A stretch of DNA of 64,000 bases, taken from positions 310,001 through 374,000 of the forward strand of contig NZ_CP034450.1 in NCBI RefSeq assembly GCF_003952505.1, written 5' to 3'. A program made the position numbers and the translations under genes. Below the pieces are notes generated by a model. The model saw nothing but the letters and a program-made list of their open reading frames with translations, had not been told where the DNA came from and searched no databases. Positions 50,935 to 60,469 of this stretch are shown here, in pieces. The number at the start of each line of letters is the position of its first letter. Position 1 is the stretch's first letter. This DNA is from Mesorhizobium sp. M4B.F.Ca.ET.058.02.1.1 (GTDB taxonomy: Bacteria; Pseudomonadota; Alphaproteobacteria; Rhizobiales; Rhizobiaceae).

Positions 50935-51996
50935 ATGGACCAGCGCGTGAAACCCACACCGCATGAAATCCGGCGGGCGCGGGAAGACAATCCGAAAGCG
51001 CGCGAGCGCGACCTTGCCGCCGAACTCGGCATCTCGGAAGCGGAGCTCGCCGCGGCCCATTGCGGGCAGGGCGTCGTGCGGGTCGAGCCGCGCGTCAACG
51101 ATTTGCTGACCGGCCTCGAAGCTGTCGGCGAGGTGATGGCGCTGACCCGCAATGAGAGCGCCGTTCACGAGAAGATCGGCGTCTACGACAAGGTCGTCAC
51201 CGGCAACCACAACGCCATGGTGCTCGGCGAGAACATCGACCTGCGCATCTTCCCGAAAGTCTGGGCGCACGGCTTTGCCGTCGAGAAGCGCGACGGCGGC
51301 GACATCCGCCGCAGCCTGCAGTTCTTCGATGCTTCGGGCGAGGCGGTGCACAAGGTGCATCTGAGGCCCGCCTCGAACCTCTACGCCTACCATAAGCTGG
51401 TGGCGGAACTGGAATCGTCGAACCAGGAGCCGATCGTTTCCGTGTCGGCAAGCGGGAGCGACGACGAGGCCGAGGTCGAGGGGCAGGCGGCCAGCATCGA
51501 CGATCTGCGCGACCGGTGGAGCAGGCTCACCGACGTGCATCAGTTCTTCGGCATGCTCAAGACGCTGAAGCTCAGCCGCCGCCAGGCTGTGCGCATGGTC
51601 GGCCAGGATTATGCCTGGCTGCTCGACAAGGATGCCGTAGCTGCCATGTTCCACCACGCCGCCGAAGGCGCGATGCCGATCATGTGCTTCGTGGGCAACC
51701 GCGGCTGCATCCAGATCCATTCCGGTCCGATCAAGTCGGTCAAGCCGATGGGACCGTGGATCAACGTGCTCGACGAGACGTTCCACCTGCATCTCAGGAA
51801 CGACCGCATCCACGAGGTCTGGGCCGTGCGCAAGCCGACCAAGGACGGTCACGTCACCTCGCTCGAAGCCTACGGCGCCGACGGCAAGATGATCGTCCAG
51901 TTCTTTGGCAAGCGTCACGAAGGCGAGGGCGAGCGCGACGACTGGCGCTTCCTGGCCGAAAACCTGCCGCGCATTCCAAGCCCGACCGCGGCCTGA
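50935..51996 (+). CDS. hmuS: Hemin-degrading/heme-trafficking factor HmuS
   Basis: A 353-residue cytoplasmic protein built of two similar halves (ChuS/HmuS family; the pairs ITGNHN-like VVTGNHNAMVLG near 85 and FVGNRGCIQIHSGPI near 255 mark them). It binds imported heme and passes it on or degrades it. AGGGG lies before the start. It sits 36 bp after hmuP and just ahead of the ABC transporter. Confidence 0.93.
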   Translation: MDQRVKPTPHEIRRAREDNPKARERDLAAELGISEAELAAAHCGQGVVRVEPRVNDLLTGLEAVGEVMALTRNESAVHEKIGVYDKVVTGNHNAMVLGENIDLRIFPKVWAHGFAVEKRDGGDIRRSLQFFDASGEAVHKVHLRPASNLYAYHKLVAELESSNQEPIVSVSASGSDDEAEVEGQAASIDDLRDRWSRLTDVHQFFGMLKTLKLSRRQAVRMVGQDYAWLLDKDAVAAMFHHAAEGAMPIMCFVGNRGCIQIHSGPIKSVKPMGPWINVLDETFHLHLRNDRIHEVWAVRKPTKDGHVTSLEAYGADGKMIVQFFGKRHEGEGERDDWRFLAENLPRIPSPTAA

Positions 51997-52007
51997 GGAC
52001 GATGACC

Positions 52008-52901
52008 ATGGTTTCCTTCCCCAGGCTGTCGCCGCTGACGCTCGCCCTGGCGATCGTGCTTTCGCTGCTCCTCGGCGTCCCGCAGGCTCGCGCCGAGAAA
52101 GCGGCGGCCTTTGCCGATACGTCGAAGATCATTGCCATCGGTGGCTCGATCACCGAGATCGTCTATGCGCTTGGCGAACAGGGCCATCTCGTCGCGCGCG
52201 ACTCGACCAGCCGCTATCCGGAAGCCGCACTCAAGCTGCCCGACGTCGGCTATATGCGCCAGCTGTCGCCGGAAGGCGTGCTGTCGGTCAATCCATCGGG
52301 AATACTGGCCTTGCACGGCAGCGGCCCGAAGGAAGCGGTCGAGGTGCTGAAGAAGTCGAGCGTTCCGTTCATCGATGTGCCCGAACACTACACCCATGAC
52401 GGGATCCTGGAGAAGATCCGCGTCGTCGGCAAGGCGCTCGGCGTCGATGCCAAGGCGGACAGGCTGGCCGCCGAGGTCGACGCCCGGCTGAAGGCCGCCG
52501 AGCAGCAGACGGCATCGATCAAGGAGCGTAAGCGCATCCTGTTCGTGCTGTCGACGCAGGGCGGCAAGATTCTTGCCGCCGGCAGCGAAACCGCCGCCGA
52601 TGGCATCGTCAATCTGGCCGGCGGCGTCAATGCGGTCGAAGGCTTCTCCGGCTACAAGCAGATGTCGGACGAGGCGATCGTCACCGCCAGGCCGGAGGTC
52701 ATCCTGATGATGGACAATGCCGGACCGGCGGTGTCCGACGACGAGCTGTTCTCGAACCCGTCCATCGCCTCGACGCCGGCCGGTGCTGCCCGCAAGGTCA
52801 TCCGCATGGATGGCGGCTACCTGCTCGGCTTCGGACCGCGCACGGCAGAAGCCATCCGTGACCTTGCCGTTTCGCTCTATGGCGGCCAGGTCACGGACTG
52901 A
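52008..52901 (+). CDS. hmuT: Periplasmic heme-binding protein of the heme ABC importer
   Basis: A 297-residue protein with a signal peptide (LTLALAIVLSLLLGVPQARA) and the class III binding-protein fold of HmuT/BtuF (IIAIGGSITEIVYALGEQ, ARDSTSRYPEAALKLPDVGYMR). A tyrosine of the latter block is the likely heme ligand by analogy. Two starts, 52002 and 52008, are possible; GAGGA fits 52008 best. The stop lies 2 bp before hmuU. Confidence 0.93.
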   Translation: MVSFPRLSPLTLALAIVLSLLLGVPQARAEKAAAFADTSKIIAIGGSITEIVYALGEQGHLVARDSTSRYPEAALKLPDVGYMRQLSPEGVLSVNPSGILALHGSGPKEAVEVLKKSSVPFIDVPEHYTHDGILEKIRVVGKALGVDAKADRLAAEVDARLKAAEQQTASIKERKRILFVLSTQGGKILAAGSETAADGIVNLAGGVNAVEGFSGYKQMSDEAIVTARPEVILMMDNAGPAVSDDELFSNPSIASTPAGAARKVIRMDGGYLLGFGPRTAEAIRDLAVSLYGGQVTD

Positions 52902-52903
52902 TC

Positions 52904-54004
52904 ATGGCGGATCAATCGGTCGTCGGCGCGGCGGGGAGGATGGCGACGGTCGATGGCGACCGCTCGGCGCGCGCTCGCCTCGTCATACTGCTTCTGTGCC
53001 TGGCGCTTGCCCTCTCGGTGCTGCTGTCGCTGACATCGGGCGCTTCCGACGCCTCTACGGTCGGCGTCGTTCGTGACTGGCTCACCGGTGCGGTGCCAGG
53101 CGACGCGGCATTGAGCGCCCGCGACCGGCTGATCATCTACGACATTCGCTTGCCGCGCGTCCTGCTCGGGGTATTGACCGGCGCAGCACTCGCCGTGTCA
53201 GGGGCGGTAATGCAAGGGCTGTTCCGCAATCCGCTCGCCGATCCCGGCCTGATCGGCGTCTCGGCCGGCTCCAGCCTCGGCGCCGTCGCCGTCATCGTGC
53301 TCGGCTCGACCTGGCTTGCGCCATTCACCCTGGCGCTCGGCACGCTGGCCTTGCCGCTCGCGGCGTTCGCTGGCGGGCTGGCGGTGACGCTGCTGCTCTA
53401 CCGGGTCGCGACCAGGCATGGCCGCACCTCGGTCGCCACCATGCTGCTTGCCGGCCTTGCGCTGGCCGCGCTCGCCATGGCGCTGATCGGCATATTGATC
53501 TTCATGGCCGACGATCGGCAGTTGCGCGACCTGACCTTCTGGCAACTCGGCTCGCTCGCCGGGGCGACCTGGCAAAAGATCGGCTCCGTCGGGCCCGTCA
53601 TCGTTCTGGCGCTGTCGTCAATGCCGTTCCTGGCGCGCGGCCTCAACGCGCTGGCGCTGGGCGAAGCCACCGCCGGCCATTTGGGCATTCCGGTGCAGCG
53701 GCTGAAATACACGGCCATCATCGGCGTCTCGGCGGCGGTCGGCGCATCGGTGGCGGCAAGCGGCGGCATCGGCTTTGTCGGCATCGTCGTGCCGCATCTG
53801 CTGCGGCTGCTGATCGGACCGGACAATCGCTACCTGCTGCCGGCGTCGGCCTTGCTCGGCGGCTCGCTCTTGCTTCTGGCCGACGCGGTTGCCCGCACCA
53901 TCGTAGCGCCCGCCGAACTGCCGATCGGCATCGTCACGGCGGTCGCCGGCGCGCCGTTCTTCCTGTGGATCCTGCTGCGCAAGCGCAGCGTGATCGACCT
54001 GTGA
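52904..54004 (+). CDS. hmuU: Heme ABC transporter permease
   Basis: A 366-residue FecCD-family permease with about nine to ten membrane helices and the family blocks LPRVLLGVLTGAALAVSGAVMQGLFRNPLADP and GGIGFVGIVVPHLLRLL. It forms the homodimeric channel for heme with HmuV. The gene follows hmuT by 2 bp and precedes hmuV by 7 bp. Confidence 0.95.
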   Translation: MADQSVVGAAGRMATVDGDRSARARLVILLLCLALALSVLLSLTSGASDASTVGVVRDWLTGAVPGDAALSARDRLIIYDIRLPRVLLGVLTGAALAVSGAVMQGLFRNPLADPGLIGVSAGSSLGAVAVIVLGSTWLAPFTLALGTLALPLAAFAGGLAVTLLLYRVATRHGRTSVATMLLAGLALAALAMALIGILIFMADDRQLRDLTFWQLGSLAGATWQKIGSVGPVIVLALSSMPFLARGLNALALGEATAGHLGIPVQRLKYTAIIGVSAAVGASVAASGGIGFVGIVVPHLLRLLIGPDNRYLLPASALLGGSLLLLADAVARTIVAPAELPIGIVTAVAGAPFFLWILLRKRSVIDL

Positions 54005-54011
54005 GGTTGGC

Positions 54012-54800
54012 ATGATCGAAGCGCGCGATGTCTCGGTGGCGATCGGCGGCAGGAGCATCGTCGCCCATGTCGACTTCGTGGCGCCGCCGGGCGAGATCGC
54101 GGCCGTCGTCGGGCCCAACGGGTCCGGCAAGACGACCTTCCTCAAGGCGCTGTCGGGGGAGCTTGCCTATACGGGCGGCATTGCGCTCAACGGGCGCGAC
54201 CTCACGGCGATGAAGCCGGTGCAGGCGGCGACCTATCGCGCCGTGCTGCCGCAGGCGACGACATTGTCGTTTCCGTTCACGGTGCGCGAGATCGTCAGGC
54301 TCGGCCTTGTCGGCGGACGCTCCGGCGTGCTGCCCGGCGAGGACGCGCGACTGCCCGAACGGGCGCTGGCCCGCGTCGATCTCGACGGCTTTGCCGGACG
54401 CTTCTACCAGGAGCTTTCAGGTGGCGAGCAGCAGCGCGTGCAGCTTGCCCGCGTGCTCTGCCAGGTCTGGGCGCCGGTGCTCGACGGCAAGCCACGTTAC
54501 CTGTTCCTCGACGAGCCGGTGTCCAGCCTCGACGTCAAGCACCAACTGATCATCATGGACATTGCCCGCGACTTCGCCAGGCGCGGCGGCGGCGTGGTGG
54601 CCATCCTGCACGACCTCAACCTGACCGCCATGTATGCCGACCGCATCCACGTCATGCATCGCGGCCGGCTCGCCGCCGCGGGCGCGCCGCAGCACGTGCT
54701 GACCGACGAACTGATCGAGAAGGTGTTCGATTGCCGGTTGAAAGTTGGCGTGCTGCCGGTAGCCAATATGCCGTTCGTTTTGCCGCAATCGGCGGCCTAG
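54012..54800 (+). CDS. hmuV: Heme ABC transporter ATP-binding protein
   Basis: A 262-residue ATPase: Walker A VVGPNGSGKTTFLKAL, signature ELSGGEQQRVQLAR, Walker B YLFLDEPVSSLD and the H loop in ILHDLN. It powers heme import through HmuU and is the last gene of the rightward operon. The rirA gene converges on it, the stops being 13 bp apart. Confidence 0.95.
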   Translation: MIEARDVSVAIGGRSIVAHVDFVAPPGEIAAVVGPNGSGKTTFLKALSGELAYTGGIALNGRDLTAMKPVQAATYRAVLPQATTLSFPFTVREIVRLGLVGGRSGVLPGEDARLPERALARVDLDGFAGRFYQELSGGEQQRVQLARVLCQVWAPVLDGKPRYLFLDEPVSSLDVKHQLIIMDIARDFARRGGGVVAILHDLNLTAMYADRIHVMHRGRLAAAGAPQHVLTDELIEKVFDCRLKVGVLPVANMPFVLPQSAA

Positions 54801-54813
54801 CCGCCGGCTGCAA

Positions 54814-55275
54814 TCAGGCGGCGGGGGCGCGCTGCTCCAGCATGTCGATGCCAAGCAGATGGCGCACATTCGGGCGCGCCGCCACCAGGTCTGCGATCGT
54901 GTAGCGCGACAGCACGGCAAAGAAGGCGTTGAGCGCCTCGCGCAGCGCCGAGTTCAGCACGCAGCTGTCGACCAGCGGGCATTCGGCCGCGTCGTTCTCG
55001 AAGCATTCGGCCATGGCGAAGCTCTCTTCGGTCACCCGCACGACGTCGAACAGGCTGATCTGCTCGGCCGGACGGCCAAGCCTGACGCCGCCATTCCTGC
55101 CACGAACCGTCTCGACCAGACCGTGCTCGACCAGCGGCTGCAGAATCTTGAACAGGAACAGCTCCGACACCGAATAGGCCGCGGCAATCTCGGGGATGCG
55201 GCTCAGCCGTTCGGTATTGGCGGCGCAATACATCAGGATGCGCATGGCATAATTGGTCTGGCGCGTCAGCCGCAT
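54814..55275 (-). CDS. rirA: Rhizobial iron regulator RirA (Rrf2 family)
   Basis: A 153-residue Rrf2 protein that begins MRLTRQTNYAMRILMYCAAN and has an N-terminal winged helix with the RGRNGGVRLGRP wing. The three iron-sulfur cysteines are Cys91, Cys99 and Cys105, exactly the RirA positions. RirA represses iron-uptake genes when iron is plentiful, through an FeS cluster. Its place beside the heme locus makes that locus a likely target. GAGGACGA precedes the ATG at 55275. Confidence 0.95.
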   Translation of the reverse strand: MRLTRQTNYAMRILMYCAANTERLSRIPEIAAAYSVSELFLFKILQPLVEHGLVETVRGRNGGVRLGRPAEQISLFDVVRVTEESFAMAECFENDAAECPLVDSCVLNSALREALNAFFAVLSRYTIADLVAARPNVRHLLGIDMLEQRAPAA

Positions 55276-55321
55276 TTCGTCCTCATGAACCAGTAGCTTG
55301 GACCCAATATGGCCTATACCT

Positions 55322-55334
55322 TGGAACAATTCCA
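55322..55334 (-). promoter_or_regulatory. Candidate Irr (ICE-like) box upstream of rirA
   Basis: The palindrome TGGAA-CAA-TTCCA lies 47 bp upstream of the rirA start. It keeps the GAA-N3-TTC core of the iron control element bound by Irr, with G/C in place of the usual A/T at the next position. Irr control of rirA is known in related bacteria, so this is plausible but unproved. Confidence 0.45.
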
Positions 55335-55476
55335 GACTGGCGGCGCACGATAGATGAATAAACGCGTCAACTTTATGTGCATGGTGGCGCAAATTGTGAG
55401 CCGGACAGGGTATGGCGGGCATTTGGCCGGCGACGACCCTAGATAAGATCGCAACATCGATCAGGAGCGGCTCAGC

Positions 55477-56772
55477 ATGTCACAAGCGGCCCCGGCCATG
55501 AACCATGTCCGATTCGACACCGACGCCGATGCCAAGCTTGCGGCGCTGCGGCGCACCAAGCTGGTGGCCGCCACGGCGCTGGCGCTTTGCGTTCTGGTCT
55601 TCGGGCTCGCCAAGTCGCTCGAGGGCACCTATCCGTGGCTCGGCTTCGTCGCTGCCTTCGCCGAGGCGGCAACCATCGGCGGCCTCGCCGACTGGTATGC
55701 GGTGGTGGCGCTGTTCAGGCGGCCGCTCGGCCTGCCGATCCCGCACACGGCCATCATCCCGGAGAACCAGGAGCGCATCGCCGACAATCTTGGCCGCTTC
55801 ATCGAGGTCAATTTCCTGGCGCCGGAGCCGGTGCGCGAGAAGCTGGCCGAGGTCGACTTTTCCGCTTTGGTCGCCGACTGGCTGGCCGATGCCGAGCGCG
55901 CCGCCGGCCTGTCGCGCTTTGTCGCCCGCCTGGTGCCGCAGACGCTTGCCGCTGTCGAACAGTCCGGCCTGCGCGGCTTTGTCACCAGCCGCATGCTGGA
56001 TGAGGTCGAGAAGGTGCCGCTGGCGCCGCTTGCCGCCGAGCTCCTGTCGACGCTCACCGACGATCGCCGTCACCAGAAACTGTTCGACGAATTCACCAGG
56101 GTGATCGGCCGCTTCCTCAACGACGAGGAGGCGCTCTCCGCCATGCGCGAGAAGATCCGCGAGGAATTGCCGTCGCTGTTCAACCTGTTTCGCGCCGATG
56201 CCTATCTGCTCAAGAAGATCGTAGCCTCAGCCGGCACGCTGCTCGAGGAGGTGAGGACCGATCCCGACCACCCGATGCGGGCCGAGTTCGACCGGTTTGC
56301 GAAGACTTTCATCGAGCGGCTGAGGACGTCGAAGCAATATGCCAGGCGGGCCGAGCAGCTGAAGCGCGATTTCCTGGCGCGGCCGGAAATGAAGGCGCTG
56401 GCCGGCGACATGTGGGAAAGCCTGCGGCAGTTCATAGAGCAGGACGCCAGGGCCGAGAATTCCCTGATCCGCGCCCACCTCGCCAACATGTTCGTCGAGG
56501 TCGGCCGCCATCTGGCCAGCGACGCGCGGATCAGGGCCGACATGAACCAGGGGTTCGTGGTGGCGCTGTCGTCCTTCGTAGAGAGCCAGAAGAGCGGCGT
56601 GTCGAAATTCATCGCCGACCAGGTCAAACGCTGGGATCTTGGCCAACTCACCCGGCTAATCGAGATGAACATCGGCAAGGACCTGCAATATATCCGCTTC
56701 AACGGCATGGTCATCGGCGGCCTTGCCGGCATCGTGCTTTACACGGCCGAGCGGTTGTTCCTCGTCAATTGA
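55477..56772 (+). CDS. DUF445 family membrane protein (YjiN-like)
   Basis: A 431-residue protein with an N-terminal membrane helix pair (LVAATALALCVLVFGLAKSL, TYPWLGFVAAFAEAATIGGLADWYAVVALF) and one helix at the very C-terminus (MVIGGLAGIVLYTAERLFL); the middle 350 residues are helical and soluble. The motif GGLADWYAVVALFRRPLGLPIPHTAIIP is the DUF445 hallmark. Function is unknown. AGGAGCGG precedes the start; the phasin gene follows after 67 bp. Confidence 0.87.
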   Translation: MSQAAPAMNHVRFDTDADAKLAALRRTKLVAATALALCVLVFGLAKSLEGTYPWLGFVAAFAEAATIGGLADWYAVVALFRRPLGLPIPHTAIIPENQERIADNLGRFIEVNFLAPEPVREKLAEVDFSALVADWLADAERAAGLSRFVARLVPQTLAAVEQSGLRGFVTSRMLDEVEKVPLAPLAAELLSTLTDDRRHQKLFDEFTRVIGRFLNDEEALSAMREKIREELPSLFNLFRADAYLLKKIVASAGTLLEEVRTDPDHPMRAEFDRFAKTFIERLRTSKQYARRAEQLKRDFLARPEMKALAGDMWESLRQFIEQDARAENSLIRAHLANMFVEVGRHLASDARIRADMNQGFVVALSSFVESQKSGVSKFIADQVKRWDLGQLTRLIEMNIGKDLQYIRFNGMVIGGLAGIVLYTAERLFLVN

Positions 56773-56839
56773 CGCAAGCGTGGCGTGCTCTATTCTTCTG
56801 TCAGGGAAGGCCTTCGCGGCAGATTGGGGAGCAGAAGCC

Positions 56840-57268
56840 ATGGCGAAACAACCGGACTCCGACTCGTTCCTGGACATGTTCAGCAGATTCGGCCGCGACC
56901 TGAAGATGCCGAATGTCGATGTCGAAGCCATAATCAGCCACCACCGCAAGAATCTCGAAGCGCTCGAAAAGTCCGCCAGGGCAGGCGCGGCCGGAGCGTC
57001 CTCGTTGCTTGCGCGGCAACGCGAGATGGTGCAGGAGGCGCTGCGCGAGATCACCGATCTGGCACAAAATTACCGGGCACCCGGCAATCCGCAGGAATTG
57101 ATGACGAGGCAGGCGGAGTTCGCCCGCAAATCCTTCGAGACGGCGCTGAAGAATGCCGGCGAGGTGGCTGAAATGGCCAGGAAATCCGGCACGGAATCCA
57201 TCGAGATCCTGCGCGAGCGCATCAAGGACGCGATGGCCGAAATTCGCTCCGGCTACGAGAAGAAGTGA
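56840..57268 (+). CDS. Phasin family protein
   Basis: A 142-residue, fully helical, charged protein with a coiled-coil centre and the PhaP pattern QAEFARKSFETALKNAGEVAEMARKS. Phasins coat polyhydroxyalkanoate granules in the cytoplasm. No PHA synthase or depolymerase is in the window, but a MaoC hydratase gene follows. GGGGAG precedes the ATG by 10 bp. Confidence 0.83.
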   Translation: MAKQPDSDSFLDMFSRFGRDLKMPNVDVEAIISHHRKNLEALEKSARAGAAGASSLLARQREMVQEALREITDLAQNYRAPGNPQELMTRQAEFARKSFETALKNAGEVAEMARKSGTESIEILRERIKDAMAEIRSGYEKK

Positions 57269-57493
57269 CTTTTCCAGTCAGCTTCGCTTTGCTGCCTGCC
57301 AGATATGATCGTGCATTTCGGGCGTTAAGTCCCGGGCGCGCGGAGGCCGCGCTTGCCTTCCGGCGACACTGTGGATGAGCTGCCACCCACGGCGGCAAAA
57401 CGCGGCCTGTCGGAACCGAATTGCCCGGCGGCGAATTGACAGGGGGCTCCGCTTCGTGGTCGGGAGACGGGCGAAACGATCGGGAAAGCAGGA

Positions 57494-57985
57494 ATGACGG
57501 AAGCACGGCCGAGGACGCCGCCGACCTTCGAGCAGTTGAGGACGATGGCCGGGCTGGAAGTCGGGGTGTCGGAATGGACGACGGTCGACCAGCACCGTAT
57601 CGACCAGTTCGCCGAATGCACCGGCGACCACCAGTGGATCCATGTTGACCCTGAAAGGGCGAAGCGGCAGAGCCCGTTCCGCACCACGATCGCGCATGGC
57701 TATCTGACGCTGTCGATCATCGGCGCGCTGGCACTCGACATGGGCATCGTACCCGAAAACACCCAGGCCGCCTTCAATTACGGCTTCGACAAGGTCCGCT
57801 TCCTGTCTCCGGTTAGAGTCGGATCGAGAATACGGCTCCGCACCACGCTGCTGTCGATGGAGGACAAGGGCCCCGGCCAGTATCTGATGAAGGCCGCCAA
57901 TACGGTCGAGATCGAGGGCGAGCAGAAGCCGGCCCTGACAGCCGAGACGCTGGTCATGCTCTACGAGCGCCGCAAGCGGGCTTAG
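57494..57985 (+). CDS. MaoC family (R)-specific hydratase / NodN-like protein
   Basis: A 163-residue hot-dog fold protein with the hydratase 2 motif: Asp45 and His50 in FAECTGDHQWIHVDP, and the later GYLTLS loop. Members hydrate trans-2-enoyl-CoA to (R)-3-hydroxyacyl-CoA; the same family includes rhizobial NodN. Being downstream of a phasin it could supply PHA monomers, but that link is inferred. Its stop overlaps the stop of the convergent MFS gene by 4 bp. Confidence 0.85.
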   Translation: MTEARPRTPPTFEQLRTMAGLEVGVSEWTTVDQHRIDQFAECTGDHQWIHVDPERAKRQSPFRTTIAHGYLTLSIIGALALDMGIVPENTQAAFNYGFDKVRFLSPVRVGSRIRLRTTLLSMEDKGPGQYLMKAANTVEIEGEQKPALTAETLVMLYERRKRA

Positions 57986-59424
57986 GCAAGATCCTTGCGC
58001 TTGCCGCCCGCCCGCCGGCTGAACAGGGCAAGGCCGAGCGCAACCAGCGCAAGCGCCATCGCGACTCGGAACGTGACCTGCATCCCTAGCAGGGTTGCCG
58101 ATGGGGTCGCTGAATCTGCTCCAGCAGATGCCGCGGCGAATATGGCGCCCATCAGCGATGCGCCGGTGATCAGGCCGAGATTGCGCGACAGGTTGACGAG
58201 GCCGGAGACGACGCCGCGCTGGTCGGCGGTCGCGGCCCCCATCACCGCGGTGTTATTCGCGGTCTGGAACAGGGCGTAGCCGCCGCTCAGCGCCAGGACC
58301 GGGACGACGTAGCCGGGAATGCCGAACGCGATCCGGATCGACGAGAGGGCAAACGTGCCGAGAACGAGCGAGGCCAGGCCGGCGATCATCGTCGGCTGGG
58401 CACCGAAGCGGTCGACCAGCCGCCCCGCCGGCACCGCAGCCAGCGTCGCGACCAACGGTGCCGTGGACATTACCAGGCCGACGGTGGCGGGGTCGAGGCC
58501 CAGCGCTCTGGAGAGGTAGAACGGCGCGACCACCAACTGGCCCATCACCACGGTCGAGACGACGACGCTCATGGCGAGGCTTGCGGTCAGCATGCGGTCG
58601 CCGAATGCAGCCAGGCGGACGAGCGGAGTCTCGACCTTCAATTCCGTCACGATGAACAAGGCGACGCCAAGGGCGGCAACGGCAAGCAGGCCGAGATTGA
58701 GCAGACCAAAGCTGCCCTTGCCCAGTGTCATGGCCAGCGCATAGGCGGCCAGCGTCAAGGCGAGCAGAACCGTCCCAGGAGTATCGAAGGTGCTTCGTCC
58801 CGGCCCGGACCTGCCTTCGTTGGGCAGTGCGCGCCAGGCAAGCGCGAAAGCCAGCATGCCGAGCGGCACATTGACCAGGAAGATCGCCCGCCAGCCGGCG
58901 CCGGCGATCAGCAACCCGCCGAGCGACGGGCCAAGCATGGTGCCGATCGACGACATGGCGCCGAGCAGGCCCATGGCGCTGCCGATCCTGGCCTTAGGGA
59001 CGGTGCCGGCGACGAAGGCCAGCGTCAGCGCCATCATCACCGCCGCGCCAAGGCCTTGCGCGGCCCGCACCGCGATCAGCAGGCCAAGCGACGGCGCCAG
59101 CGCGCAGAGCGCCGAGCTGGCCGTGAACAGGGCGATGCCGCCGAGCAGCAGCGGCCGGCGGCCGACAATGTCGGCCAGCCGCCCGGCGCTGACGATCATG
59201 GTGGTGATGGCAAGCAGGTAGGCCAGCACCACCCATTGCACGGACTGGAACGAGGCGCCGAACGCCTGCATCAGGGCCGGCAGGCCGACGCTGGCGATGC
59301 TGGTGCCGAGCGAGGGCAACAGCGTGGCAAGCGACAGGCTGGCCAGCGCCCATCCGACCCGCGTGGGCGCAGCGCGGCCATTCCAGCTGCTCTCGGTTCC
59401 AATTTTTTCCGCAATGTCCGCCAA
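57982..59424 (-). CDS. MFS drug/efflux transporter (DHA2-like)
   Basis: A 480-residue membrane protein with 12-14 predicted helices and MFS motif A (AGRLADIVGRRPLLLGG), plus the antiporter motif C-like run GAMSSIGTMLGPSLGGLL. This fits multidrug exporters of the EmrB/QacA group. The start is likely the TTG at 59424, 8 bp after AAAGGAGC; an upstream ATG (59448) lacks such a site. A LysR-type gene diverges 150 bp away and probably controls it. Confidence 0.87.
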   Translation of the reverse strand: MADIAEKIGTESSWNGRAAPTRVGWALASLSLATLLPSLGTSIASVGLPALMQAFGASFQSVQWVVLAYLLAITTMIVSAGRLADIVGRRPLLLGGIALFTASSALCALAPSLGLLIAVRAAQGLGAAVMMALTLAFVAGTVPKARIGSAMGLLGAMSSIGTMLGPSLGGLLIAGAGWRAIFLVNVPLGMLAFALAWRALPNEGRSGPGRSTFDTPGTVLLALTLAAYALAMTLGKGSFGLLNLGLLAVAALGVALFIVTELKVETPLVRLAAFGDRMLTASLAMSVVVSTVVMGQLVVAPFYLSRALGLDPATVGLVMSTAPLVATLAAVPAGRLVDRFGAQPTMIAGLASLVLGTFALSSIRIAFGIPGYVVPVLALSGGYALFQTANNTAVMGAATADQRGVVSGLVNLSRNLGLITGASLMGAIFAAASAGADSATPSATLLGMQVTFRVAMALALVALGLALFSRRAGGKRKDLA

Positions 59425-59573
59425 GATTTTGCTCCTTTGCCCTGGCATTGCCGGTGGCACCGCCAAGGCCGATCTGTCGGCCGGTCGTACGCTTGTGGCT
59501 GGCATGGCGGAAGACGCAGTATTTGCATCTTATTCATGCATGCGACGCCATATATCCGTGCTATGGTCCGGGC

Positions 59574-60464
59574 ATGCCGTCGCCCGACCTCAACCTGCTT
59601 GTCGCGCTGGATGTCCTGCTGAACGAAGGCAGTGTGGCGCGCGCCGCGCAAAGGCTGCGCCTCAGCCCGTCGGCGATGAGCCGCACGCTGGCGCGCCTGC
59701 GCGAGGCGACCGGCGATCCGCTGCTGGTCCGCGCCGGCCGGGGCCTTGTGCCGACGCCGCGCGCGCAGGAATTGCGGCTGCAGGTGGGCCGCGTGGTCGA
59801 GGAGGGCGAAGCTCTACTGCGCCCCGCCAGGCTGCTAGACCTGCAAGGCCTGGATCGGACTTTCACGCTGCGCACCAATGAGAGCTTCGTCGAGGAGTTC
59901 GGGCCGCGGCTTGTCGCCAGCGTCGGCGCGCAAGCTCCCAATGTGCGGCTGCGTTTCGCGCCGAAGTCCGACAAGGACGTCGCTTCGCTGCGCGACGCGA
60001 CCATCGATCTGGAGATCGGCGTCGCCGGCGAGACCGGACCCGAGATCCGCATCCAGACGCTCTTTCGCGACCGCTTCATCGGCGCGGCGCGGGCCGGCCA
60101 TCCGCTGAGCCAGGGCGCCGTCACGCCGGAGCGCTTCGCGGCCGGCCGCCACATCAGCGTTTCGAGGCGCGGCCGCGAGAGGGGACCGATCGACGAGGCG
60201 CTGGAACAGCTTGGGCTGCGGCGGACCGTGGTATCCATGGTGTCGGGCTTTTCGGCGGCACTCGCCCTGGCGCGCGCGTCCGACCTGATCGCCAGCGTCC
60301 CTGAGCGGCACACCGAAGGGGCGCGCGCCGGCATGTTCAGCTTTGCCTTGCCGGTCGCGACGGCGGAGGTGACCATCTCGATGCTCTGGCACCCGCGCCT
60401 CGACGCCGATCCGGCGCAACGCTGGCTGCGCGATTGCGTGCGGGAGATTTGCGCGGCGCGCTGA
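59574..60464 (+). CDS. LysR family transcriptional regulator
   Basis: A 296-residue regulator: N-terminal winged helix (DLNLLVALDVLLNEGSVARAAQRL, LSPSAMSRTLARLRE) and a C-terminal periplasmic-binding-like effector domain of the NodD/PcpR-like subgroup (FTLRTNESFVEEFGPRL). It is divergent from the MFS exporter gene, its probable target; the gap holds a palindromic TTCATGCATGCGA stretch. It converges on the MocR gene with a 5-bp gap. Confidence 0.88.
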   Translation: MPSPDLNLLVALDVLLNEGSVARAAQRLRLSPSAMSRTLARLREATGDPLLVRAGRGLVPTPRAQELRLQVGRVVEEGEALLRPARLLDLQGLDRTFTLRTNESFVEEFGPRLVASVGAQAPNVRLRFAPKSDKDVASLRDATIDLEIGVAGETGPEIRIQTLFRDRFIGAARAGHPLSQGAVTPERFAAGRHISVSRRGRERGPIDEALEQLGLRRTVVSMVSGFSAALALARASDLIASVPERHTEGARAGMFSFALPVATAEVTISMLWHPRLDADPAQRWLRDCVREICAAR

Positions 60465-60469
60465 CCGGA

